DNA of 11,860 bases from the NCBI GenBank assembly GCA_030610915.1, contig JAUWQS010000023.1, positions 1-11,860 of the forward strand. Direction: 5' to 3'. This DNA is from Pseudomonadota bacterium. GTDB taxonomy: Bacteria; Desulfobacterota; Syntrophia; Syntrophales; JADFWA01. The position numbers and the translations under genes were made by a program. Of this stretch, positions 6,491 through 11,860 are shown one piece after another; within the stretch, counting starts at the first letter, position 1; the number at the start of each line of letters is the position of its first letter. Below the pieces are notes generated by a model. It had not been told where the DNA came from. It was given only the letters and a program-made list of their open reading frames with translations, and did not search any database.

Positions 6491-6825
6491 GATTTTATTT
6501 CCATGAGGATGCAGAATCGGAGTTTGATAAGGCTGTCAAATACTATGAAGACTCTCGACTTGGACTTGGTCTGGAATTCGCCCAAGAGGTCTACGCTGCA
6601 ATTACACGTGTCATTCAGTTCCCTGACGCATGGTCGCCTATGTCCAAGAATACACGCCGCTGTCTGGTCAGCCGATTCCCCTTTGGTATCATCTATCAGG
6701 TGAAGTCTGGCTACGTTCGCATTATCGCTCTACGCGGGAATGACAGACTTTTTACGAGTGCATTAACATTTACGTCCCGTTATTATAGCTGTCGGCCCGA
6801 CACCATCCATGCGTTTAATGTCTGA
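6487..6825 (+). pseudogene. ParE/RelE-type toxin with its C-terminus replaced by MITE sequence
   Basis: Residues 1-82 are a good ParE/RelE-type toxin: FHEDAESEFDKAVKYYED, GLGLEFAQEVYAAI, and RRCLVSRFPFGIIYQV up to YVRIIAL. Family members normally continue with a short segment such as His-x-x-Arg-x-Pro-x-Tyr-Trp. Here residue 83 onward (RGNDRLFTSALTF) is read from the end of a MITE (6733-6766) and then from the antisense of the neighbouring methyltransferase gene. The reading frame therefore ends at 6825, about 30 foreign residues later. Toxins of this family gyrate-poison or cleave mRNA depending on the branch; which applies is unclear. The tail loss probably inactivates it, though this is inferred. 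Confidence 0.75.
6733..6766 (-). mobile_element. Solo end of the 137-bp MITE
   Basis: CGCGGGAATGACAGACTTTT and the 14 bases after it match the reverse complement of the left end of the MITE at 9858-9994 with two mismatches in 34. Only this end is present. It supplies the altered C-terminus of the ParE-like toxin and, on the other strand, the TAA stop of the methyltransferase. Confidence 0.75.
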
Positions 6826-7773
6826 AAATCCGGCTTGCATTAACCAGCTTCTTGTTTCAGACTCCGTGTAGGTATCTCCGGACTCGGTATTAACGACCAT
6901 ATTCAAGGCAAAGAGAGCGCTGAAAAACGGCCCACACCGGTCCTCATCCATAATGAAATCCACGATGACAATCTGACCGCCCTGATTGAGAGCCTTTGCT
7001 CCTTTTTCAATAAGAGACCGGTTTTGTTCAGGCGAGTTGCTGTGAATAATGGCTGACAGAAAAACAAGGTCAAAGCCTCTTCCGAATTCGTCGATGTGAT
7101 AATCACCTTCTATAACCTCGATTCTGTCGGTCATCCCGGACTCATCTATATATTTTCCGGTTAAAGGAACAACATCAGGCAGGTCAAAGACAGTAACATT
7201 AATATCCGGGCGTGCATTTACAAAGCCCATAGCATAGGCACCCGAACCACCCCCAACGTCAAGCACCCGCGAGACACCCGCAAGATCGAGCCGGGCGATT
7301 ACTTCTGCCGATGTTTTGACCGCCCGGTAATGCATGGCTTCAATAAAAGCCGTAGTCCACCGGGGATTTTTTTCTTTTATCGACTTGCCTGTCACCATGC
7401 CGCCCTTCTTGACTGCGTCCGTCATCGTACTCCACGATTTCCAGAGATGAACTGTATGCATGAGGCCAGGCATATAGTCTTTTTCACCCTTTACGAGATA
7501 ACGGGCAGCCGCCTCAGTATTCGAGAAGCGTTTGTTCTCCTTACGGATCAAACCCAGGGCGCACAAAGCATTCAGCAGCCGGTCCGTAGCCCGGATATCA
7601 GTACCTGATATGATTGCCACTTCATCCGATGTAAGTTTCTCACGACCAAGGATCGTAAACAGATCCAATTCAAATGCGCTCAAAAGAATACGGCTTTCCT
7701 TAAAGGCCGTCGCCATTTGCTGGATTTGTTCCGGCGATGATATTCGACTATTTCTGTCACTACAATCATCCAT
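6763..7773 (-). CDS. SAM-dependent O-methyltransferase (family 2, PF00891-like)
   Basis: The protein has 336 residues, the usual size of family 2 O-methyltransferases. Residues about 15-95 form the winged-helix dimerisation domain (AFELDLFTILG, RATDRLLNALCALGLI). The Rossmann domain follows, with the SAM-binding motif VLDVGGGSGAYA near residue 170, FDLPDVV, IEVIEGDY and FDLVFLSAIIHS; this His sits where catalytic His occurs in relatives. It probably methylates a hydroxyl group on a small molecule, with the substrate unknown. The ATG at 7773 is preferred because GGAG lies 9 nt upstream; longer frames begin at 7791 (ATG) or 7800 (GTG). It ends GRKC, with the stop inside the MITE fragment, close to the natural family end. 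It is convergent with the toxin gene and overlaps its altered 3' end. Confidence 0.88.
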   Translation of the reverse strand: MDDCSDRNSRISSPEQIQQMATAFKESRILLSAFELDLFTILGREKLTSDEVAIISGTDIRATDRLLNALCALGLIRKENKRFSNTEAAARYLVKGEKDYMPGLMHTVHLWKSWSTMTDAVKKGGMVTGKSIKEKNPRWTTAFIEAMHYRAVKTSAEVIARLDLAGVSRVLDVGGGSGAYAMGFVNARPDINVTVFDLPDVVPLTGKYIDESGMTDRIEVIEGDYHIDEFGRGFDLVFLSAIIHSNSPEQNRSLIEKGAKALNQGGQIVIVDFIMDEDRCGPFFSALFALNMVVNTESGDTYTESETRSWLMQAGFSDIKRMDGVGPTAIITGRKC

Positions 7774-8102
7774 ATCTTTTCTCTCCTTCATCAAACCCAC
7801 ATTTTATCAGGTTAACTGGTTTATTTATAACCGTCCCTTCTGACTGAATGCAATAAAAAATTTTGGTATTCAGATAATATCTATAGAACAGCGGCAATTT
7901 AAAGATGTGGCAACTGTCAATACTCTTAGATGTGTTGAAGGTGTTCATGACATAATAAAACTGTCTTGAATTTCCGATTTAACGGCATTTATTAAGGTAT
8001 CTGTCGGCTATCTGACTGTGGTTCAACGAAGAAATGTATTATTGACTTCACCTACAAGTCCTCAGAACCGTTTCAGGAAAAAATCGATTATTACCTGGTT
8101 GT
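7774..8102. other. Intergenic stretch without a supported gene
   Basis: This AT-rich stretch between the methyltransferase start and the IS-like scar contains no ORF I can support. A possible minus-strand promoter for the methyltransferase has a recognisable TATAAA box but a poor -35 box. A short plus-strand frame before 8102 (IDFTYKSSEPFQEKIDYYLV) looks codon-like but I recognise no family; it may be debris. Confidence 0.4.
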
Positions 8103-8188
8103 GCTAACCCAAAATTGACCACCCAGAGCAGTAGTTATAATTATGGGTGGTCAATTTTGGGTTAGCAAAAGGTGGTCAATTTTCGGTT
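8103..8188. mobile_element. IS21-like terminal-repeat scar (fold-back palindrome plus direct repeat)
   Basis: The arms 8103-8125 and 8144-8166 are perfect 23-bp inverted repeats (beginning GCTAACCCAAAATTGACC) around an 18-nt loop. The right arm is followed by a second copy of its motif: GGTGGTCAATTTTGGGTT at 8146-8163 and GGTGGTCAATTTTCGGTT at 8171-8188, a period of 25 bp. Several spaced GTGGTCAATTTT repeats are characteristic of IS21-family ends, to my knowledge. No istA or istB gene is present, so this is a scar or a nonautonomous derivative. Confidence 0.6.
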
Positions 8189-8420
8189 GTCATTTCCAAT
8201 TACCGCTTGAAATCTTCACAAAATGAGGGATTTGAGAGGTTATGATATGGCAAGTCATGTTGAATTCTTGAAAGATATACAAAATACAACATATTGCATT
8301 TGAATTTTTCTCTTGCTTGTTAACATTTTTTTTGCTAACAAATAATTTACAGTTATTGTTGATTACTGGTACCGTATTCGGTGTCATATTTTTAAGGTAA
8401 AGACGGGAAAGACCGATAAG
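8189..8420. other. AT-rich leader before the hicA remnant
   Basis: No gene is supported here. A possible stem (TTGTTA at about 8319 with TAACAA at about 8336, loop rich in T) lies in the middle. The hicA frame is open from 8346 but has no start codon and no family-like residues before about 8418. Confidence 0.35.
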
Positions 8421-8624
8421 TTAATCATAAAAGCCAGGAATTCTCCTCAGAACTTAAGATTTGAGGAATTTTGCAAGCTCTGTGAAATTTTCGGTATGAA
8501 GCCGAGGAAAGTATCGTCGGGGCACACTATCTATAAATATAAAAGCTCGCCAAGCTATACCCAGTCGATACAGGACGTCAATGGTAAAGCGAAACCTTAT
8601 CAAGTCGAGCAATTCATGGGCTGA
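8421..8624 (+). pseudogene. hicA: HicA-like toxin gene lacking a start codon
   Basis: The frame reads LIIKARNSPQNLRFEEFC, then KLCEIFGMKPRKVSSGHTIY, and ends SIQDVNGKAKPYQVEQFMG-stop. This is the HicA fold, a small double-stranded-RNA-binding mRNA interferase, with the conserved His and the GKAKPYQV signature near the end. The frame is open upstream to 8346 but has no ATG, GTG or TTG before an internal ATG at 8496, which would remove the first strand-helix. The usual G-S-H catalytic motif appears as S-G-H. The C-terminus also looks a few residues short. It lies 46 bp before hicB in the normal hicA-hicB order. It is most likely inactivated; start at a rare codon cannot be excluded. Confidence 0.65.
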
Positions 8625-8670
8625 ACGAATGGGTTTTTTAGAAAATTTTTGAAGAAGGGGGAAGGAAGTA

Positions 8671-9225
8671 ATGTCTAAACATTCCGTTGTTATTAAATGG
8701 AGTGACTCTGATGATGGATTCATCGCAACGGTGCCGGAACTTGAGGGCCTCAGTGCTTTCGGTAATACACCAGAGGAGGCGGCAAAAGAACTATCTGAGG
8801 CTAAAGAGTTGTACCTGGAAGTTTTAGAAGAAGATGGCGAAGAAATTCCCGAGCCTGATTTGCTTAAACCTTATAGCGGCCAGATCCGATTAAGGCTGCC
8901 AAGAGAATTACATGCATCACTGAGCGAAAGGGCTAAACAAGAAAACATATCTCTAAATACATATCTTGTATACCTCCTCTCAGAAAGAAACGCATCTAAA
9001 CAGGTAAGGGCTGATATTGCATTATTAAGAACAGACTACGTTTATGCTCCTGCTACACAAAAAACATTATTTATAGCCAATCAGCCGGAAGAATTTGAAG
9101 AACTTCCAGTTACTGTTGGAATGATTACTGGTTTTAGCCCTGAATCATATGGGAATACCCAATTTATACCGCACGTTGGTGATAAAGACCAAGGAGACAA
9201 AAATGGGCAAAATAGCGAAAGATGA
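8671..9225 (+). CDS. hicB: HicB-family antitoxin with a long C-terminal extension
   Basis: Residues 1-60 form the HicB partial RNase H-like domain (VVIKWSDSDDGFIATVPELEGLSAFG, TPEEAAKELSEA). Residues 71-105 form a ribbon-helix-helix DNA-binding segment (IRLRLPRELHASLSERAKQE, SLNTYLVYLLSER). HicB binds HicA and represses the operon. The start follows AAGGAAG closely. Residues about 112-184 are an extension that ordinary HicB proteins of about 110-150 residues lack: ADIALLRTDYVYAP, LFIANQPEEFEELPVTVGMI and a polar end GDKDQGDKNGQNSER. I recognise no domain there. The last 23 nt overlap the start of the next gene. With its hicA apparently dead, this protein may have kept a regulatory or partner role. 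Confidence 0.85.
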   Translation: MSKHSVVIKWSDSDDGFIATVPELEGLSAFGNTPEEAAKELSEAKELYLEVLEEDGEEIPEPDLLKPYSGQIRLRLPRELHASLSERAKQENISLNTYLVYLLSERNASKQVRADIALLRTDYVYAPATQKTLFIANQPEEFEELPVTVGMITGFSPESYGNTQFIPHVGDKDQGDKNGQNSER

Positions 9226-9598
9226 ACTTGTTGTTTTATGCGATGATATAAGGGAAGAAGCCGGAAACAAAAGTTCCTTGATGGGTGTATATTCTGATAA
9301 TTTAATCTTTAAGAGTGTTCCAGCGACACTTCCCAAGATATGTTTATACATCGCGCTGGGAGGAGTTAAACGACAATTTCAAAATATTCACGTAAGAACT
9401 AAGTTACCAAAATCAGAGCCTCATTCTTTTGAGCTAAAAGCACCTCCGCTTATTAACGTAGGCCAAAACGTGTCTATGGGTATTGTTATTGCTCCCTTTA
9501 AGGTACAAGCTCAAGGTAATGCACTCTTTGAAATTCGTCTTGATGATGATGAAAAACCTTCCTTAACATACAAATTTAAGATTTTAGTTGCAGAATAG
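9203..9598 (+). CDS. Small protein resembling DUF6941, overlapping hicB
   Basis: The protein has 131 residues, starting at 9203 because AAGGAGA lies 5-6 nt upstream; a longer frame from 9149 has no such site. The N-terminal part CDDIREEAGNKSSLMGVY, then FKSVPATLPKICLYIALGG, resembles what I recall as DUF6941, a small all-beta family of unknown function. The rest alternates polar and hydrophobic residues as in a beta sandwich (SFELKAPPLINVGQNVSMGI, FEIRLDDDEKPSLTYKFKIL). It has no signal peptide or membrane segment. The 23-nt overlap with hicB suggests coupled expression. The function is unknown and the family name needs a profile search. Confidence 0.75.
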   Translation: MGKIAKDELVVLCDDIREEAGNKSSLMGVYSDNLIFKSVPATLPKICLYIALGGVKRQFQNIHVRTKLPKSEPHSFELKAPPLINVGQNVSMGIVIAPFKVQAQGNALFEIRLDDDEKPSLTYKFKILVAE

Positions 9599-9857
9599 GA
9601 GAAACATTCTCGGGGGCACGGAAATTCCAGTATATCAATTAAATAGCTTAGCATGATGTCCGGGAAAGTACGAGAAACAGCGATACCACAAAGCGGAAAT
9701 TATTTTTCCCCGCACACGGACCATGGCTTCAATATATGTAGTGTTTAATTTTTCTAAAAGTGATGCTATCTGCTATATATGACATCGAAGATTACAGTCT
9801 GTAGTGTGTTATGGGGTGCCGATCCAGAAAAATCACGCTTTCAGGAAGCAGTCAATA
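9599..9857. other. Intergenic stretch with a short ORF cut by the MITE
   Basis: A 45-codon frame starts at the ATG at 9779 (TSKITVCSVLWGADPEKSRF) and runs into the MITE, ending at 9916 inside it. It has no clear ribosome-binding site and no family I recognise; it may be the 5' end of a gene interrupted by the insertion. The remainder shows nothing I can name. Confidence 0.3.
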
Positions 9858-9994
9858 TTGATGCATTCGTAAAAAGTCTGTCATTCCCGCGCAGGCGGGA
9901 ATCCATAGAAGGCTAAGTACTTGAAAAGACTGGATTCCCGTTTTCACGGGAATGACGAGATTGTGCATATTTTGACTTTTTACGAGACTGTCAA
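9858..9994 (+). mobile_element. 137-bp MITE, complete copy
   Basis: The ends are imperfect 21-bp inverted repeats: TTGATGCATTCGTAAAAAGTC at the left against the complement of GACTTTTTACG...TCAA at the right, with 16 matches in 21. The interior has two hairpins, TTCCCGCGCAGGCGGGAA and TTCCCGTTTTCACGGGAA. It codes for nothing. TA flanks both sides (9856-9857 and 9995-9996), as expected after insertion by an IS630/Tc1-mariner type transposase. A near-identical copy lies at 11725-11860 and a lone end at 6733-6766. Confidence 0.8.
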
Positions 9995-10068
9995 TATTAA
10001 TTTAACTTTAACCTCAAAAAATTTACGTAACATAAGTATGTGATCTAATTCATATATATTCTCGATCA

Positions 10069-10098
10069 GGGGGGTTCGATTCCCTTGCACTTCCGCCA
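10069..10098 (+). other. 3' end of a selenocysteine tRNA gene (probable att site)
   Basis: GGGGGTTCGATTCCCTT forms a T arm with the TTCGATT loop. It is followed by GCACTTCC, then G and CCA. Eight bases between the T stem and the discriminator G match the 8-bp acceptor stem that is particular to tRNA-Sec, whose 5' end would read GGAAGTGC. That 5' half, the anticodon arm and the long variable arm are absent upstream, where the sequence is AT-rich. This is the usual residue left when an element integrates at the 3' end of selC. A stray duplicated fragment is the alternative. Confidence 0.75.
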
Positions 10099-10221
10099 TT
10101 TTTATGGACAAAATTGCTGAAAATCACGAGATCAGCAGATTCTGACACACCAGCTCATATATACTCAACACGACCATAGCTTACGCTTTTTGAGCCGGTC
10201 AAAATTGCACACAGTATATAT

Positions 10222-10325
10222 GTAGCGGAAGGCTTTAGCCTTCCACACGCATCGACACGTAGCACATAGCGGAAATCTTTAACCTTACCTTAGAAGAGAA
10301 TGGAGACCTAAAGGTCTCCGCTACA
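10222..10325. repeat. REP doublet (REPIN-like)
   Basis: TGTAGC precedes a hairpin GGAAGGCTTTAGCCTTCC (10228-10245). The mirror-image hairpin GGAGACCTAAAGGTCTCC (10302-10319) is followed by GCTACA. A degenerate middle unit (ATAGCGGAAATCTTTAACCTTA) lies near 10266. Two inverted hairpins, each with a GTAG tetranucleotide at the outer side, are the layout of REP pairs mobilised by RAYT transposases. No such gene is present here. Confidence 0.65.
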
Positions 10326-10513
10326 TGGAATTCATGTATACTCTATAAGGAAAATTGTACCATAAAAGGCATGAAAGTCGGAGTTAAAGGGTAGTTTTTT
10401 GTGTGCTTTGTGGTGAAAAAATACGACAGAAAAGCTCAAATTTTGGCCGATTACAGTATAACTATCTGTTCTCTACACATTTTCCAATCTCCCAAGAGTG
10501 TCGGCCTATCTTC

Positions 10514-10614
10514 GTGTCAATCAAGAAATGTCACTTCGACCGCAGGGGGAAATCTAAGGTTTCTCAGTCGTGAAAACTCCTTCTGGGAATGACAAAGTAT
10601 CATTGACATGACAC
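10514..10614. repeat. Palindromic intergenic repeat, copy C
   Basis: The left end GTGTCAATCAAGAAATGTCA is the complement of the right end of copy A (3320-3350). The core TTTCTCAGTCGTGAAAACTCCTT matches copies A and B, and the right end CATTGACATGACAC restores the inverted repeat. This copy is shorter and more diverged. It shows the true terminal inverted repeats of the family. Confidence 0.7.
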
Positions 10615-10638
10615 TATCCCCGTTCTTTTGATCCTTTC

Positions 10639-10668
10639 TTGCCTTTCTTCCTGAAAGTTAAATATACT
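10639..10668 (+). promoter_or_regulatory. Probable promoter of the NTF2-like remnant
   Basis: TTGCCT (10639-10644) and TATACT (10663-10668) are 18 bp apart. GGAGGAG at 10681-10687 precedes the ATG at 10693, so promoter and ribosome-binding site are intact although the gene is not. Confidence 0.4.
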
Positions 10669-10692
10669 GGTAGAAATTATGGAGGAGAGAAA

Positions 10693-10761
10693 ATGAATCT
10701 TTCAAAAGTAGACATCAAGAAGACTATGATCCAATGGGATGAGGCATGGAATCGATCATAA
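10693..10761 (+). pseudogene. 5' remnant of an NTF2/SnoaL-like gene
   Basis: After a strong GGAGGAG site the frame reads MNLSKVDIKKTMIQWDEAWN and then Arg-Ser-stop, only 22 residues. The segment IQWDEAWNR is typical of the first helix of SnoaL/NTF2-like proteins, which usually continue with His-Asp and about 110-130 further residues. Nothing resembling the remaining domain is found downstream in any frame. The identification rests on a short segment, so it is moderate. Confidence 0.45.
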
Positions 10762-10945
10762 AAGAGTCAGATTTTCCGTAGCAGCTTCATGCTCCAAAGG
10801 ATTTTCAACATGTTCAATTAAACATTGTAGATAACAACAAAAAAAGAGATAATAATTAGTAATATCCAAGACGAAAATAGTATAATGTTTTCTGTGTAGC
10901 GAAGCCATAAACAAGTCAAGAAAAAGGAGATGCACCTTTCTCCCC
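10762..10945. other. Intergenic stretch before pcm
   Basis: An AT-rich stretch with no gene I can support. A weak minus-strand frame exists (ending near 10756) but has no ribosome-binding site or recognisable family. GGAG at 10926 is 16 nt before the longest possible pcm start (10946), too far to decide that start. Confidence 0.3.
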
Positions 10946-10981
10946 ATGCTTAAAGGGAGGGGTTCCGGGTGCAGAAGTTGT

Positions 10982-11728
10982 ATGAATCACACCAGAAATA
11001 CTTTATGGATTTTAGTGTTGGCGCTTATTACAGGATTTGTTACATTGGCAGTTAGCACGGTGGAAAATTTATATTCAGATGATTCTACTGAGAAAAAGTT
11101 TATAAAAATGAAAAAATCAATGGTAGATGAGCAAATCAAAAGAAGGGGCGTTACGGATAAAGATGTCATTGATGCCATGTTATCTGTTCCCAGACATCTG
11201 TTTGTACCGGAAGGACTTGTTTCAAAAGCCTATAATGACTGTCCCCTGCCCATAGGCTATGGACAAACCATTTCTCAGCCCTTTATTGTAGCCTATATGA
11301 CTGAAATCTTAAAATTAAACACGGATGATATCGTACTTGAAATTGGAACGGGTTCCGGCTACCAGGCGGCTATTTTGTCTTGTCTGGTTAAAGAGGTTTA
11401 TACTATCGAGATCATCCGGGAGCTTGCGGAATCGGCAACCGGGCGATTGAAAAAATTAGGCTATAATAACGTGGAAGTAAAAAATGCTGATGGCTATCAT
11501 GGCTGGCCTGAGCGTGCCCCATTCGATGCCATCATTGTCACAGCGGCAGCAGGTCACATCCCTCCTCCACTTTTGAAACAACTACAAGCAAAAGGGAGAA
11601 TGATTATACCGGTTGGAGGGTTTTTTCTGACTCAAAATCTGGTCTTGATCATAAAAGAAGATGAAGAAAAAATAACCACCCAAAACGTGATGCCCGTAAG
11701 ATTTGTTCCTCTTACAGGCAAACATTGA
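10982..11728 (+). CDS. pcm: Protein-L-isoaspartate O-methyltransferase, exported or membrane-anchored
   Basis: The protein has about 248 residues. It repairs isoaspartyl residues in damaged proteins by SAM-dependent methylation. Visible motifs are MVDEQIKRRGV, VPRHLFVPEG (about 69-78), PIGYGQTISQPFIVAYMTE, the SAM motif VLEIGTGSGYQAAIL (about 118-132), DAIIVTAAA and the end VMPVRFVPLTGK. Unlike cytoplasmic Pcm (about 210 residues) it has an extra N-terminus with a hydrophobic segment, residues 7-25 (LWILVLALITGFVTLAVS), so it probably works in the periplasm. Start choice is uncertain: 10982 begins the signal directly, 10946 adds 12 residues that look noncoding, and neither has a well-placed ribosome-binding site. 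The TGA stop lies in the first bases of a MITE, so the natural tail may be a few residues longer. Confidence 0.9.
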   Translation: MNHTRNTLWILVLALITGFVTLAVSTVENLYSDDSTEKKFIKMKKSMVDEQIKRRGVTDKDVIDAMLSVPRHLFVPEGLVSKAYNDCPLPIGYGQTISQPFIVAYMTEILKLNTDDIVLEIGTGSGYQAAILSCLVKEVYTIEIIRELAESATGRLKKLGYNNVEVKNADGYHGWPERAPFDAIIVTAAAGHIPPPLLKQLQAKGRMIIPVGGFFLTQNLVLIIKEDEEKITTQNVMPVRFVPLTGKH

Positions 11729-11860
11729 TGCTTTCGCAAAAAGTCTGTCATTCCCGCGCAGGCGGGAATCCATAGAAGGCTAAGTACTTGAAAAGACTGG
11801 ATTCCCGTTTTCACGGGAATGACGAAATTGTGCATATTTTGACTTTTTACGAGACTGTCA
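11725..11860 (+). mobile_element. 137-bp MITE, second copy (last base outside the window)
   Basis: This copy aligns with 9858-9994 without gaps and with only a few mismatches (for example TTTCGC against ATTCGT near the left end, GACGAAAT against GACGAGAT). It lacks only the final A because the window ends. The left flank is CA rather than TA, so a clean target duplication cannot be confirmed here. Its first bases (TTGA) supply the pcm stop codon, and its hairpins could act as the pcm terminator. Confidence 0.8.

Noticed and set aside
10020..10098. Complete tRNA gene
   Set aside because: Only the T arm and 3' acceptor strand are present; no matching 5' acceptor strand, D arm or anticodon arm can be found upstream.
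10756..10947. 63-residue minus-strand ORF
   Set aside because: No ribosome-binding site, no recognisable family, and composition expected from AT-rich noncoding DNA.
11632..11835. Minus-strand ORF through the MITE
   Set aside because: It reads the MITE hairpins (IPVKTGIQ and IPACAGMT type strings), a common artefact of this repeat type, and then antisense pcm.

Overview
The window looks like accessory DNA from an anaerobic Desulfobacterota-type (former Deltaproteobacteria) genome. The gene families fit this (Acr3 and ArsP arsenic efflux, CcdA, a small disulfide redox protein, MauE/DoxX, HicAB), as do the many short palindromic intergenic repeats. A fragment of a selenocysteine tRNA shows that the lineage uses selenocysteine. 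The taxon is an inference from gene content only.

Left half (about 189-5854), all on the minus strand: one arsenic and redox operon. The order of transcription is arsR, an ArsP-type permease, a small CxxC redox protein, a secreted thioredoxin, a CcdA-like membrane electron carrier, acr3, a membrane-anchored rhodanese and a MauE/DoxX protein. The last gene runs into a decayed second copy of the acr3 3' end. A strong promoter (TTGACA, 17 bp, TATATT) precedes arsR, and a partial copy of its downstream sequence recurs between arsR and the permease. There is no ArsC, so arsenate reduction is not encoded here. Instead two efflux permeases are joined to a chain of thiol carriers that could move electrons from cytoplasm to periplasm. 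At the far left edge a 34-bp perfect palindrome overlaps a second minus-strand promoter that drives a gene outside the window.

Middle (about 5900-9600): a patchwork of toxin-antitoxin modules and remnants. An 82-bp inverted-repeat element lies in a small ORF. It is followed by a two-gene antitoxin/ParE-like module whose toxin 3' end has been replaced by the end of a MITE, then a convergent SAM-dependent O-methyltransferase, an IS21-like terminal-repeat scar, and a degraded hicA with an intact, unusually long hicB. The hicB overlaps a small gene resembling DUF6941.

Right part (about 9600-11860): mostly noncoding and repeat-rich. It holds a 137-bp MITE with TA flanks (a second copy ends at the window edge and supplies the pcm stop codon), the last 30 nt of a tRNA-Sec gene without its 5' part (a probable island attachment site), a REP doublet, a third copy of the palindromic repeat that surrounds the thioredoxin gene, a 22-codon remnant of an NTF2/SnoaL-like gene, and a pcm gene with an N-terminal export or membrane signal. 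If the tRNA fragment is an att site, the orientation places the island to its left, so the arsenic operon and both toxin-antitoxin modules would be island cargo.
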